Shown one piece after another: positions 9,383 through 17,929 of a DNA stretch of 64,000 bases. The stretch lies in NCBI GenBank assembly GCA_965199945.1, contig OZ241354.1, positions 3,534,001 to 3,598,000 of the forward strand, read 5' to 3'. Numbering within the stretch: position 1 is the stretch's first letter; each line of letters begins with the position of its first letter. The notes beneath the pieces were generated by a model. It was not told the origin of the DNA, did not search any database, and worked only from the letters and a program-made list of their open reading frames with translations. The translations under genes were made by a program, and so were the position numbers. The stretch is from VXYL01 sp965199945 (GTDB lineage: Bacteria > Pseudomonadota > Gammaproteobacteria > Pseudomonadales > Azotimanducaceae).

Positions 9383-10180
9383 TCATTCGAACGACACCTC
9401 GAAGATCGACGGCCAGAGCTTGCCGGTGAGGTAGAAGCGGCCGGTGTCTGGGCGGTGGGCGATGCCGTTCAGCACGTCGGCGTTGGCGGCGGCTTCGGCG
9501 CTCAGCAGGCCGCTCGCGTCGATGCGCTGCGTCACGCGCCCGGTGGCGGCGTCGATGCGCACGATGAGGTCGCGTTGGAAGACGTTGGCGTAGATCGTCT
9601 CGCCGACGCACTCCAGCTCGTTCAGCAACGCCTGCTCGGTGCCGTCGAGGGTCACGCCGATGCTGCCGACCACGGCGAAGGAAGCGGTGTCGCGGAAGGT
9701 CAGCCGATTCGAGCCGTCGCTCATCACGAAGCGCTTGCCGTCGTGGCACAGCCCCCAGCCCTCGCCCCGATAGGTGCGGGTTTCCAGCCGCCGCCGTAAG
9801 GTCGCCAAGTCGAACACGAACGCACGCTCCCCCTGCCAGGTGAGCATGTGCAGCCGGTCGCCGGCCCGCGCCAAGCCTTCGCCGAAGAAGAACACGGGAA
9901 TGGCGGCGCGCTGCTCCACGGCGCCGGTGAGGGGATCCAGGCGGCGCAGTTCCGACTTGCCGCGCCGCCCGGTGCTCTCGTAGAGCTTGCCGTTCCACCA
10001 CAGCAGGCCTTGGGTGAACGCCTCAACGTCGTGAGGGACGACGCGGTGGACCACCACGTCGAGGGTTTCCACCCCCGCCGCCGGCCAAGTGCCGACCGCA
10101 AGGGCCACGGCGAGCGCCCAAGCGCCGCGCCGGGAAACGCCAGCGCATCCGGCAGCCCGCCGACGGGGCCGCCTCCACAT
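9383..10180 (-). CDS. Glutaminyl-peptide cyclotransferase (glutamine cyclotransferase family)
   Basis: About 265 residues. The family converts N-terminal Gln of peptides to pyroglutamate with release of ammonia and folds as a five-bladed beta-propeller. Visible family features are FTQGLLWWNGKLYESTG near the N-terminus, EGWGLCHDGKRFVMSDGSN mid-protein and LNELECVGETIYANV, then VLNGIAHRPDTGRFYLTGK near the end. A basic N-terminus followed by ALAVALAVGTWPAAG gives a periplasmic export signal. An ATG at 10180 is chosen; a GTG at 10198 is an in-frame alternative. It is transcribed away from the FG-GAP gene across a 76-base gap, so the two may share a divergent promoter region. Confidence 0.88.
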   Translation of the reverse strand: MWRRPRRRAAGCAGVSRRGAWALAVALAVGTWPAAGVETLDVVVHRVVPHDVEAFTQGLLWWNGKLYESTGRRGKSELRRLDPLTGAVEQRAAIPVFFFGEGLARAGDRLHMLTWQGERAFVFDLATLRRRLETRTYRGEGWGLCHDGKRFVMSDGSNRLTFRDTASFAVVGSIGVTLDGTEQALLNELECVGETIYANVFQRDLIVRIDAATGRVTQRIDASGLLSAEAAANADVLNGIAHRPDTGRFYLTGKLWPSIFEVSFE

Positions 10181-10256
10181 GATTTCCACAGTGTTCACGA
10201 TTCAATTGCGAATTGCCGACCAAACTGCGCCGCCCACCAAAGAGCATACTGCCCAC

Positions 10257-11876
10257 ATGTCGAACCTCCAGACTTCCGAAGCCCACAGGGCCAGCACGGG
10301 CGCTGGCGCGAACCAACGCTGGGCGTGCGCCGGCATCCTGCTGCTCGCAGTTTGCGAGATGGCGCACGGCGCCGATGCGGCCTTCACGCGCCATGCCTTC
10401 ACCACCGGCGACACGAAGGAAACGGTCTTGGCCGGCGCCTTCCTCGACCATGCGCAAGGCCATGCCAGCGTGGCGCTCGTCGGCCCGCACACGGCCACGG
10501 AGGGCCCGAGCGTGCGCATCCTCGCGCTGGCCGACGACGGCTGGGCGGTGGCCGTCGAAGCGCGGCTGAACCCGAGGACGCTGTTCGTCGACAAGGCCGC
10601 CATCGCCGGCCGGGAACGCCTCGTCGCGTACGAGCACGGGCGCGTGAGCTGGCTCGATCCGCACACGGGAACGCAACATTCCCTCGCCGAGGTGGAGACC
10701 CGCTACCGCAGCGGGGAGGACGGCCCGTTGCCGCGCCTGGACATCATGCGCGACCTCAACGGCGATGCCTTGGACGACCTCCTGCTGCCGGACACCGACG
10801 GCTTCTGGGTGGCCACGCAATCCAGCGCCGGCACGTTCTCCGAACCCGCGAAGCTCGGCCCGCCGGAACCCTATCTGGCAGCGACCGCCGTGGGCGAGCA
10901 GCGGCCATACGGCGCCGACGGCATCACCGCCGGCAATCTGCCGTGGTACCAAGGGCGCGTCTACCAAGCGGACTACAACCAGGATGGGCGCGACGATCTG
11001 GTGTTCTGGAACGAGGATCGCTTTGACGTCCACTTCCAAAGCGAAGACGGGCAGTTCGCGTCCGTGGCAACGCCCTTCGTCACGGAGGTGCCCTTCGACA
11101 CCGACGGCGGCTACTCGCTCATGTTCGAGTACACGGACGAGAACCTGTTCGGCCTGCTCTCGGGCCTGCGCAAGAAGACGCAGCTCACCATGCTGCACGC
11201 GCTCGAGGACATGAACGGCGACGGCGTGGCCGACCTCGTGACGCAGGGGCTGGAAGGCCGCAGCCTCGGCAACCACCGCAGCACCTATCGCGTCTACTTC
11301 GGCGCGGCCACTGCCGAGGGCATCGCGTTCCCACCGGCGCCGGACGCCTGGGTTCGGCCACGGGGCCGCGCCGGGGCGCTGCAGGCGGCGGGCTATTCCA
11401 AGGCGACGCTGCGCGACTTCGATGGCGACGGGGCCATCGACATGCTGTTCGTCGACGTCGTCGTGGGCCTCGGCGGCATGTTGCGGGCGATCATCGGCCG
11501 CTCGGTGGCGCTCAATGCGGAGCTGTACCGAATGGAGGGCGACGACTTCCCGCGCAAGCCCTTCGGCAAGCGGCGCGTGCGTCCGCGGCTCTATCCGGTC
11601 GGCGAGGGCGTGTTCTTCCCGCCGGTGCTGGTCGGCGACGTGCATGGCGACGGCCATGCCGATCTGATCCTCGGCAAGGGGCGCGACGAACTGCGCGTCT
11701 ACGCCGGCGACGATGCCGCGCCCTGGGCCGGCAAGCCCCAGGTGGTGGCGGTCGCTCTGCCGGACGACGAGCGCAACACGCTCCTCGTGGACTTCAACGC
11801 CGACGGCAAGGACGACGTGCTGATCTACAACACGCGGCTCGCGCCGCATGTGTTGACGACGTTGATCGCGCAGTGA
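10257..11876 (+). CDS. Exported FG-GAP / VCBS repeat protein
   Basis: 539 residues. The ATG at 10257 is the start that places a hydrophobic export segment (ACAGILLLAVCEMAHGAD) in the first 45 residues. The rest carries calcium-binding FG-GAP-type loops of the form DxNxDGxxD: DLNGDALDD, DYNQDGRDD, DMNGDGVAD, DFDGDGAID, DVHGDGHAD and DFNADGKDD. Such repeats build integrin-alpha-like beta-propellers with Ca2+ in each loop. The protein is inferred to be periplasmic or extracellular and to bind a ligand or the cell wall. It lies 19 bases before the kinase-like gene on the same strand. Confidence 0.82.
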   Translation: MSNLQTSEAHRASTGAGANQRWACAGILLLAVCEMAHGADAAFTRHAFTTGDTKETVLAGAFLDHAQGHASVALVGPHTATEGPSVRILALADDGWAVAVEARLNPRTLFVDKAAIAGRERLVAYEHGRVSWLDPHTGTQHSLAEVETRYRSGEDGPLPRLDIMRDLNGDALDDLLLPDTDGFWVATQSSAGTFSEPAKLGPPEPYLAATAVGEQRPYGADGITAGNLPWYQGRVYQADYNQDGRDDLVFWNEDRFDVHFQSEDGQFASVATPFVTEVPFDTDGGYSLMFEYTDENLFGLLSGLRKKTQLTMLHALEDMNGDGVADLVTQGLEGRSLGNHRSTYRVYFGAATAEGIAFPPAPDAWVRPRGRAGALQAAGYSKATLRDFDGDGAIDMLFVDVVVGLGGMLRAIIGRSVALNAELYRMEGDDFPRKPFGKRRVRPRLYPVGEGVFFPPVLVGDVHGDGHADLILGKGRDELRVYAGDDAAPWAGKPQVVAVALPDDERNTLLVDFNADGKDDVLIYNTRLAPHVLTTLIAQ

Positions 11877-11895
11877 GCTCGCGTTCGCACGGCAG

Positions 11896-12711
11896 ATGCC
11901 GGTGACGACGAGCACGTTCGCCGACGTGGCGGCCGATTTGCTGCGCCGGGAGTTCGCCGACCCGGCCGGCCGCATCTTCGCCCGCTTCGACGAGCAGGAT
12001 TCCGGCAACGTCTCCTTCGGCGTCGAAGCGCGCGGCGCGCGCTACTTCGTGAAGACGGCCGGCGCTCCCCACGCGATTGGATTGCCGCTCGCCCACGCCG
12101 ACCGTCTGGCGCTGCTCGGCAACGCCGAACGGCTGGCGCGAAGCGTCTCCCACCCGGCGCTGACGCCCTTCGTACGCTCCTGCGAGTGCGCGTGGGGACG
12201 GGCGCTGGTCTACGAGTGGGCGGACGGCGAACATCTGCACGCGAAGCGCGAACGGCGCGACGATCCCACCACGGCGTGGCAGCGCTTCCTGCATCTGCCC
12301 CAGGGCGAACGGCTGGCGGTGGTGCAGACGCTGCTCGGCCTGCATGTCGAACTCGCCGCCGAGGGGTGGGTCGTCGGCGACTTCTACGACGGCTGCTTGA
12401 TGTACGACTTCGCCGCCAAGCGCCTGCACGTCTTCGACCTCGACCACTATTCGCTTGGGCCCTGCCGCAACACCATGGGGCGGATGTTCGGCTCCACGCG
12501 CTTCATGGCGCCGGAGGAGTTCGAGAAGGGGCGCTTGATCGACGAACGCACCACGGTCTTCGCCCTTGGCCGCACGATGACGATCTTCCTTGGCGCGGCG
12601 GCCTCGACAGTGGCGAAGACGGCCTGCGCCGAGGACCCGGCGCGACGGCATCCCACGGTGGCCGCGCTCGCTGCGGACTTCGCTGCCACGGCAGCGCGGC
12701 TTCGCTGCTAA
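11896..12711 (+). CDS. Protein-kinase-like protein with atypical catalytic loop
   Basis: 271 residues. It has the order of a eukaryote-like kinase: a lysine in ARYFVKTAG as candidate for the ATP-binding Lys, a hinge-like ALVYEWADGEHLH, and VGDFYDGCLMYD where the HRDxxxxN loop should be. HVFDLDHYSLG then stands in the DFG position, and GSTRFMAPEEFEKG matches the activation-segment APE motif. His and Arg of HRD are absent but an Asp is kept, and DLD replaces DFG. It may phosphorylate a small molecule or protein, or be a pseudokinase. The C-terminal lobe is short. It starts 19 bases after the FG-GAP gene and ends 9 bases before the aminotransferase gene, so it probably belongs to the same transcript. 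Confidence 0.65.
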   Translation: MPVTTSTFADVAADLLRREFADPAGRIFARFDEQDSGNVSFGVEARGARYFVKTAGAPHAIGLPLAHADRLALLGNAERLARSVSHPALTPFVRSCECAWGRALVYEWADGEHLHAKRERRDDPTTAWQRFLHLPQGERLAVVQTLLGLHVELAAEGWVVGDFYDGCLMYDFAAKRLHVFDLDHYSLGPCRNTMGRMFGSTRFMAPEEFEKGRLIDERTTVFALGRTMTIFLGAAASTVAKTACAEDPARRHPTVAALAADFAATAARLRC

Positions 12712-12720
12712 AGTCGCGCC

Positions 12721-14145
12721 ATGAAGCCGACCTTGAGAGCGCCGGCGGTCGTCGCGCAGCCGGTCTCCGTGACGCGCAAGATGGCGGCGTCGCTGCCGCA
12801 GCTGCGCGCCGTCGCCGAAGCCAAGGGCCTTGCCATCCACCACCTCGGCGCTGGCTATCCCAATCCCGAAGTGACCGATCCGCGCGGCTTCCTCGCCCAG
12901 CAGCAATCGTTCTTCGACCACTTGCGGATGCGCGAAGGACTCAACGCCCAGGACGACGGCCCGCTGCCGGAGTTCCTGCGCGAGTGCTACGCCTATACGG
13001 ACACGCTAGGGCCGACAAGCCCGCGGGAATCCTTCGCCGCCGTCTACGGCAACGACTGGGGCGTGGCCATCGACGCCGGCAAGCTGGTGCCGACCGTCGG
13101 CGCCACCGGCGGCATCAACCTGATCTGCTCGATCTTCGAGCGTCCCGGGCGGCCCATCGCCTACATCGCCGATGCGCCGACCTACGCTGGATTCCTCGCC
13201 CGCGCGGCGCTGTGCCGACACGCGCGCGTGTTCAGCGTGGACATGGACGACGAAGGCCCGCGCCCAGACGAGTTCCGCGAGGCGATCCGCCGGGCGCGCG
13301 CCGAGGGCTGCTTCGTGCCCTTCTACTACACGGTGCCGGACGGCCACAATCCGGCCGGCTTTTCGTTCAGCGCCGAGCGCCGGCGCGCGATCCTGGACAT
13401 CGCCGCCGACGAAGGCATTCTGATCGTCGAAGACGCGCCCTACGTCTACATCAGCTACGCCGAGCCCAAGCAGCGCCCGCGCCCGTTCTTCGCCATGGAC
13501 GCCGAGCGCACGGTGCATCTCTTCACGGGTTCGAAGATCGGCCTGCCGGGGCCGCGCATCGGCTTCGCCTATACCGAGGCGACGGTGGAGATCGAGCAGG
13601 GTGAGCGGGCATCCCTCACCGATCTGCTGCTCGCCGAAGCGAGCGCCGACATCCTCTTCCACAATCCGCAGGCGCTGCGTTCCTTCGAGGCGCTGCTGTT
13701 CGACGAATCCTGCCGCCGCCGCGATTCGCTGTGGCCGGTGGCCGAGGGCAAGCTGGCCGTGTACCGCGAGAACCGCGCCATCCTGCTGGATGGGCTGGAA
13801 CGCCGGCTCGGCGCGGATTCGCCGCATTTCGCATGGACCGTGCCCCAGGCCGGGTTCTTCAGCGTCTTCACGTTTCTGGACGGGCATGTGGTCACCAACG
13901 ACGACTTCATCGCCAGGATGGTGGCCGAACACGGCGTGGTCGTCGTCCCCATGTACGACTTCTACCCGCCCGACGCCCGCCAGCGGAACCCGAAGGCAGG
14001 CCTCGGCCAAGTGCGGCTCTCGTTCTGCTTCACCGAGCGCACCGGAAAGCATCGGGTCGCCGACCTCCGAGCAGCCGTGGACGCCTTCGCCGAGGCGGCG
14101 CTCGCCGAAGCCAATCGACCTGCAGAACGCGGAGCAAGCGCATGA
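12721..14145 (+). CDS. PLP-dependent aminotransferase, class I/II
   Basis: 474 residues, fold type I PLP enzyme. Visible are the substrate-side HHLGAGYPNPEVTDPRGFL, PTVGATGGINLICSIF (cofactor phosphate region), the Asn in YTVPDGHNPAGFSFS, the Asp in IVEDAPYVYI that pairs with the pyridine nitrogen, and the Schiff-base Lys272 in FTGSKIGLPGPRIGF. The layout resembles the 2-aminoadipate / MocR-type aminotransferase group, without the N-terminal DNA-binding domain of MocR regulators. The substrate cannot be read from sequence. Its stop overlaps the next gene's start as ATGA, which implies translational coupling to the enolase-superfamily gene and a shared pathway. Confidence 0.85.
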   Translation: MKPTLRAPAVVAQPVSVTRKMAASLPQLRAVAEAKGLAIHHLGAGYPNPEVTDPRGFLAQQQSFFDHLRMREGLNAQDDGPLPEFLRECYAYTDTLGPTSPRESFAAVYGNDWGVAIDAGKLVPTVGATGGINLICSIFERPGRPIAYIADAPTYAGFLARAALCRHARVFSVDMDDEGPRPDEFREAIRRARAEGCFVPFYYTVPDGHNPAGFSFSAERRRAILDIAADEGILIVEDAPYVYISYAEPKQRPRPFFAMDAERTVHLFTGSKIGLPGPRIGFAYTEATVEIEQGERASLTDLLLAEASADILFHNPQALRSFEALLFDESCRRRDSLWPVAEGKLAVYRENRAILLDGLERRLGADSPHFAWTVPQAGFFSVFTFLDGHVVTNDDFIARMVAEHGVVVVPMYDFYPPDARQRNPKAGLGQVRLSFCFTERTGKHRVADLRAAVDAFAEAALAEANRPAERGASA

Positions 14146-15335
14146 AGATCGACTCTGTCATCCCGCTCGTGGTGAGCACGCCGCCGCCCCACCGCGGCGG
14201 GCGGCATTGGGTGTTCGCCAAGCTGACGACGGACGACGGCATCGTCGGCGTCGGCGAGGTCTACAAGGCGCCGTTCCATCCGCTCACCGTCGCCAAGCTG
14301 ATCGAAGACGTGGGCGAGACCTACGCCGTCGGCAGCGACCCGTTCCAGATCGAGCGCCTGTGGCGCAACGTCTACTACGGCGAAGGCTACGAGTCCCACG
14401 ACCACCACCAGCATCCGGACCACGCCCTCACCGGCGTGCTGAGCGCCCTGGAGATGGCCTGCTGGGACATCGTTGGCAAAGCCTTGAACCAGCCGATCTA
14501 CAACCTGCTCGGCGGGCGCTACCACGACAAGCTGCGCTCCTACACCTACTTGTGGCCAGCGCCCGGCGACACCTCGCGCCGCCCCACGCACACCGACGCC
14601 GGCGCGGCATCGGCGAGCGCGCTGGCGCATGTGGCGGAGGGCTTCACGGCGGTGAAGTTCGACCCGCTCATCGACGTGATGGGCAACGCCGACCCCCGCG
14701 AACCGCCTCTCGACCGGCTGGACAACGCCGAAGCCGTCGTGCGCGCCGTGCGCGAGGCGGTGGGCAACAAGGCCGACATCCTCATCGGCACGCATGGCCA
14801 ATCCACGACCTCCGGCGCGATTCGCTTCGCGCGCCGCATCGAGCAATACGATCCGCTCTGGTTCGAGGAGCCGGTGCCGCCGGAGAACACGGACGAAATG
14901 GCCCGGGTGGCGCGTTCGACCACCATACCGGTGGCCACCGGCGAACGCCTCGCCACCAAGTTCGAGTTCCGCGAGCTGCTCGAATCCCAGGCCGCCGCCA
15001 TCCTGCAGATGGCGCTCGGGCGCGTCGGCGGCATCCTCGAGGCGCGCAAGATCGCTGGCATGGCCGAGGCGCACTACGCGCAGATCGCCCCGCACCTCTA
15101 CTGCGGCCCAATCGAAGCCGCCGCCAACATCCAGGTGGACACGTGCAGCCCCAACTTTCTGGTGCAGGAAAGCATCGGCCGCTTCGACGGCTTCCACGCC
15201 GAAATACTGAAAGAGCCGATCCGCTGGGAGGACGGCTACATCATTCCGCCGACCAAGCCGGGCCTCGGCGTCGAGCTGAACGAAGAGGTCGTGGCGGCGC
15301 ACCCGTTCCGAGAGCGGCGCCGCCGGGCCAAATGA
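14142..15335 (+). CDS. Mandelate racemase / muconate lactonizing enzyme family protein (enolase superfamily)
   Basis: 397 residues. N-terminal capping domain (VGVGEVYKAPFHPLTV, ALEMACWDIVGKALNQPIYNLLGG) followed by the TIM barrel. Barrel motifs are FTAVKFDP near residue 170, DILIGTHGQ near 215, FEEPVPPEN near 246, VATGERLATK near 268 and QIAPHLYCGP near 315. The pattern is closest to D-galactonate dehydratase-type sugar-acid dehydratases. In that group the first metal ligand is an Asp or Glu two residues before the His of the DxHG strand; here it appears to be Thr (GTHGQ), so metal binding may differ. The ATG overlaps the aminotransferase stop, and its own stop overlaps the next gene's ATG. 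A sugar-acid or related dehydratase or epimerase is the best guess. Confidence 0.82.
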   Translation: MKIDSVIPLVVSTPPPHRGGRHWVFAKLTTDDGIVGVGEVYKAPFHPLTVAKLIEDVGETYAVGSDPFQIERLWRNVYYGEGYESHDHHQHPDHALTGVLSALEMACWDIVGKALNQPIYNLLGGRYHDKLRSYTYLWPAPGDTSRRPTHTDAGAASASALAHVAEGFTAVKFDPLIDVMGNADPREPPLDRLDNAEAVVRAVREAVGNKADILIGTHGQSTTSGAIRFARRIEQYDPLWFEEPVPPENTDEMARVARSTTIPVATGERLATKFEFRELLESQAAAILQMALGRVGGILEARKIAGMAEAHYAQIAPHLYCGPIEAAANIQVDTCSPNFLVQESIGRFDGFHAEILKEPIRWEDGYIIPPTKPGLGVELNEEVVAAHPFRERRRRAK

Positions 15336-16360
15336 ACGACGAAGGCCCGGACAACGACGAGCGGAGTCCGCCCCCGGCGAAGCCCGCCGCAGCGGACGGT
15401 CACTCCGGCGGCGGCAGCGCCCGGCACCGCGTCTGGTACGGATTGTCGCTGCCGGAACGGGTGCTGCGCAGCACGGCCGGCGTGGTCGGCGGCACGCTGC
15501 GGGAGTCGGCTGCCGTGGTGCTCCCGGACGCCGTGCGCAATGCCAAGACCTACCAGGTCTTCGTGGGGCAGATGCTCGACTTCATGGCCGAGCGGATAGG
15601 CCGCGTCGACAGTCCCGAACGCGGCAGCAGCGAGTTTCTGGCGCGCAAGACGGTCGGCAACTTCATCGACGTGGCCAGCCTCGCCACCCTGCACCTCTCG
15701 CCCATGCTCCTGCTCGCCATCGTCAGCGACTTGGCCTACGGCTCCCAAGCCTATCTGCGCGAGATGGCCGAAGAGATGCAGCGCCAGGGCGTGATCGCCG
15801 ATGCCTCGAAGATTCGGCGCGTGGACGACCTGCTCGACCAAGTGGCCGACTTCAGCGGCCAAACGGCAAACGCCTTCGACCAGCCGCCGCTTTCCGCCGA
15901 CGGGCTCAAGGAAACGGTGCGCCAAACCCGCGAAGCCTTGACCAGGATCGACATTGCCGAGGTGCTGCCGCAGCCCGAACTGCGGCGGATGTGGAGCGAC
16001 CTGCACGACGCCGCGCGGCGCCAAGGCGTCAGCACGTTCCGCATCTCCGGCGCCGTCACCCTCGCCTCGCTGGACAAGGTGGGGCGACTCGGCAGCGGCG
16101 CGCTTTCCACCGTGCAAGCGGCCGGCACGCTGCTCGACCGGCATGTGCTCGCGCACTACCGTGGCGTCTTGGGGAATGTCGAGCGGCAGGGGTTCTACAC
16201 CAGTCTGGCCGCATCGAGCAGACCCTACCTAGAGGCGGCGTGGGGCAACTTCTCGCCCTCGAGAACCACTATCACCGAAGACTTCCTGCGCCACGGCGGC
16301 GCGTCCCGCGCCTGGGACAAGGCGCGCCGCTGGCTGTCGGCGGGCAAGCGCGAGACCTAG
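15332..16360 (+). CDS. Conserved-looking protein of unknown function, third gene of aminotransferase operon
   Basis: 342 residues, not recognised. It begins at an ATG overlapping the enolase-superfamily stop (ATGA), so translation is probably coupled. The first 30 residues are acidic, Pro-rich and probably disordered. The middle contains a moderately hydrophobic stretch (ASLATLHLSPMLLLAIVSDLAYGSQ, residues about 111-135; long enough for one membrane helix), followed by amphipathic helices. A second weakly hydrophobic patch lies near TLASLDKVGRLGSGALST. Base composition matches the neighbours. Its place in the operon suggests a transport, anchoring or regulatory role for the pathway, but no domain supports that. 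Confidence 0.7.
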   Translation: MNDEGPDNDERSPPPAKPAAADGHSGGGSARHRVWYGLSLPERVLRSTAGVVGGTLRESAAVVLPDAVRNAKTYQVFVGQMLDFMAERIGRVDSPERGSSEFLARKTVGNFIDVASLATLHLSPMLLLAIVSDLAYGSQAYLREMAEEMQRQGVIADASKIRRVDDLLDQVADFSGQTANAFDQPPLSADGLKETVRQTREALTRIDIAEVLPQPELRRMWSDLHDAARRQGVSTFRISGAVTLASLDKVGRLGSGALSTVQAAGTLLDRHVLAHYRGVLGNVERQGFYTSLAASSRPYLEAAWGNFSPSRTTITEDFLRHGGASRAWDKARRWLSAGKRET

Positions 16361-16402
16361 CCGCACCTCCAAACCGCTCACTGGCTGCTGCCAAATCAAC
16401 AC

Positions 16403-16756
16403 TTACGTCATGCTTTCGGGCTCGGCCCGCGCCGCCACTTCATCGCGGAGGCCGTCGATTTGCCCCATCAAGCCCCAGATTTCATCTGCTTGAATGGCGT
16501 GATAGTGATGCGCGAGCGTGTTCCTTGCGGCGTGAAAGGTCTCGATTGTCTCCGGGCTGGCATGTCCCGAATTGGGGCGAACAAGCTCGCCGATGGCGGC
16601 TAGGCGTAGTGCGGCGGAATCCACGAACCAGAAGTCGGAGACGAACTTCTCGTAGCCCATGCTCCTCAGTTCCAGCAGCTTGTCGATGCTGTCGAGGATC
16701 GCTTCGCGGCGTTCCTTGAAGGGCAATCTCCCGTCGTTGCGGGTCAACTTCCTCAT
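16403..16756 (-). CDS. HepT-like HEPN ribonuclease toxin
   Basis: 117 residues. The protein carries the Rx4HxY motif as RNTLAHHY near residue 80, which in the HepT family is both the RNase active site and the site modified by the partner MNT. The ATG at 16756 overlaps the MNT stop codon (ATGA), giving the usual antitoxin-then-toxin order. The family cleaves RNA in the cytoplasm when its antitoxin is lost. It fits a functional DUF86/HepT toxin in length and motif. This is the first of two nucleotidyltransferase/HEPN pairs in the window. Confidence 0.85.
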   Translation of the reverse strand: MRKLTRNDGRLPFKERREAILDSIDKLLELRSMGYEKFVSDFWFVDSAALRLAAIGELVRPNSGHASPETIETFHAARNTLAHHYHAIQADEIWGLMGQIDGLRDEVAARAEPESMT

Positions 16757-17139
16757 CACAACACCATGAGGAGGTCGTCTGCCGCCGTGCGCGACAGCGG
16801 CCAGCACAACGGAAGCCGCGTGAGGTCGACGCGGCGGTTGCAGTGGACTTCCAGGAGCTTGGCGATGCGCAGCGACATTCCGATGTCGCCGCCCGGCACC
16901 TGCACGGCAACGTCGATGTCGCTGTCGGGGCCGTCGTCGCCGCGGGCCACGCTGCCGAACAGCCCGATGTCGGTGACGCCGAGCAGCGCCAGTTCGCCGG
17001 ACAGTTCCCTGATGACGGCCAGCACGGTCTCCTTCGCGGGGGAAGGCGTGGCCGCGTAGGGGTTCGGGCTGCCGATGGCCGGCTCAGGCGGCTCGGAGAG
17101 CCAAGGAATTCGGGGCACCACGATCTGTTCGGTTGGCAT
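16756..17139 (-). CDS. MNT-type minimal nucleotidyltransferase antitoxin
   Basis: 127 residues. The nucleotidyltransferase signature GSx10DxD is present as GLFGSVARGDDGPDSDIDV, followed by a third conserved carboxylate in RRVDLTRL. In this family the enzyme adds AMP units to the Tyr of HepT and so neutralises it. The ATG at 17139 is preceded by a GGAG ribosome-binding site; upstream in-frame codons would add a low-complexity Arg-rich tail and were not used. It overlaps the HepT start by one base of the ATGA junction, forming a compact two-gene operon. Confidence 0.87.
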   Translation of the reverse strand: MPTEQIVVPRIPWLSEPPEPAIGSPNPYAATPSPAKETVLAVIRELSGELALLGVTDIGLFGSVARGDDGPDSDIDVAVQVPGGDIGMSLRIAKLLEVHCNRRVDLTRLPLCWPLSRTAADDLLMVL

Positions 17140-17191
17140 GGCGGTCTCCTCGCGCCGCCGATCATACGCCTTCACTTGGTGATCCCGCTGA

Positions 17192-17767
17192 TCAGCACGC
17201 CACGGCGCGGCCGTTGGCCCGTTCCACGATGCCGTCGCCGTTGCTGTCGATGGCGAGTCGCGTTCGGCCTTGGGCGTTGACGACCAGCAGGCGCGCGTTC
17301 GCAAGCTCGCCGTCGGGCGGGCACAGCAGCATGCTGCCGTTCTGCCTGTCCGTCAGTCCTGTGGGGCGCATGGAGAGGGACGTGCGGTTGCGGAAGGAGC
17401 GCCAGGTCAGGCGGTAGCCGGCGGGCAGCGGCGCCATTCGGTGCAGGATTGCCTCGCCCGGGTCGCGGCGGGCATTGCCGTTGGCATCGAGAAAGACCAA
17501 TGCGCCGTCGTGCCATGTGTCGCGCCGGCCGCAGGTCTCGCCGCTGGCCGGGCACAGCGTCGCGGTTGTGCGGCGGGCGACGGCGAATTGCCGAGCCATC
17601 TGCACGGCGGCGCGCTGCCGTTCAATCGCGGCATCGGCTTCCCGTCCAGAGACCAGCGTGGCCATGTTCGGCGCGGCGACGCCGACGAGGATCGCGGCGA
17701 TCGCCAACGCCGTCATCAACTCTGCAAGCGTGGCGCCGCGATGGCGCGCTGGGACGATATTGGCCAT
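17192..17767 (-). CDS. GspH/FimT-family type IV pseudopilin
   Basis: 191 residues. The start at 17767 puts a prepilin signal near the N-terminus: RHRG followed by ATLAELMTALAIAAILVGVA, a basic leader, a Gly cleavage site, Glu at mature position 5 and a single hydrophobic helix. The first mature residue is Ala rather than the usual Phe. Two cysteine-containing stretches (TLCPASGETCG, MLLCPPDGEL) could form a disulfide in the globular head. FimT/GspH minor pseudopilins prime assembly of type IV pili or type II secretion pseudopili. It lies 162 bases downstream of bamD on the same strand. No other pilus gene is in the window, so it is an orphan here. Confidence 0.82.
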   Translation of the reverse strand: MANIVPARHRGATLAELMTALAIAAILVGVAAPNMATLVSGREADAAIERQRAAVQMARQFAVARRTTATLCPASGETCGRRDTWHDGALVFLDANGNARRDPGEAILHRMAPLPAGYRLTWRSFRNRTSLSMRPTGLTDRQNGSMLLCPPDGELANARLLVVNAQGRTRLAIDSNGDGIVERANGRAVAC

Positions 17768-17929
17768 GGCCGTTGCCTCGAACCACCCGTTCAAGGCACA
17801 CAGCATGGCCGGCCTCAAGTCCTGCCGCGACGGGCAAAGTCTGCAATTCAAGTAGGACAATCGCCCGGCGTGAGCGGGATTTCACGATGCCGCACGGGTT
17901 CGGATTCCCCGCTCAGGGCGGCGACCCCC

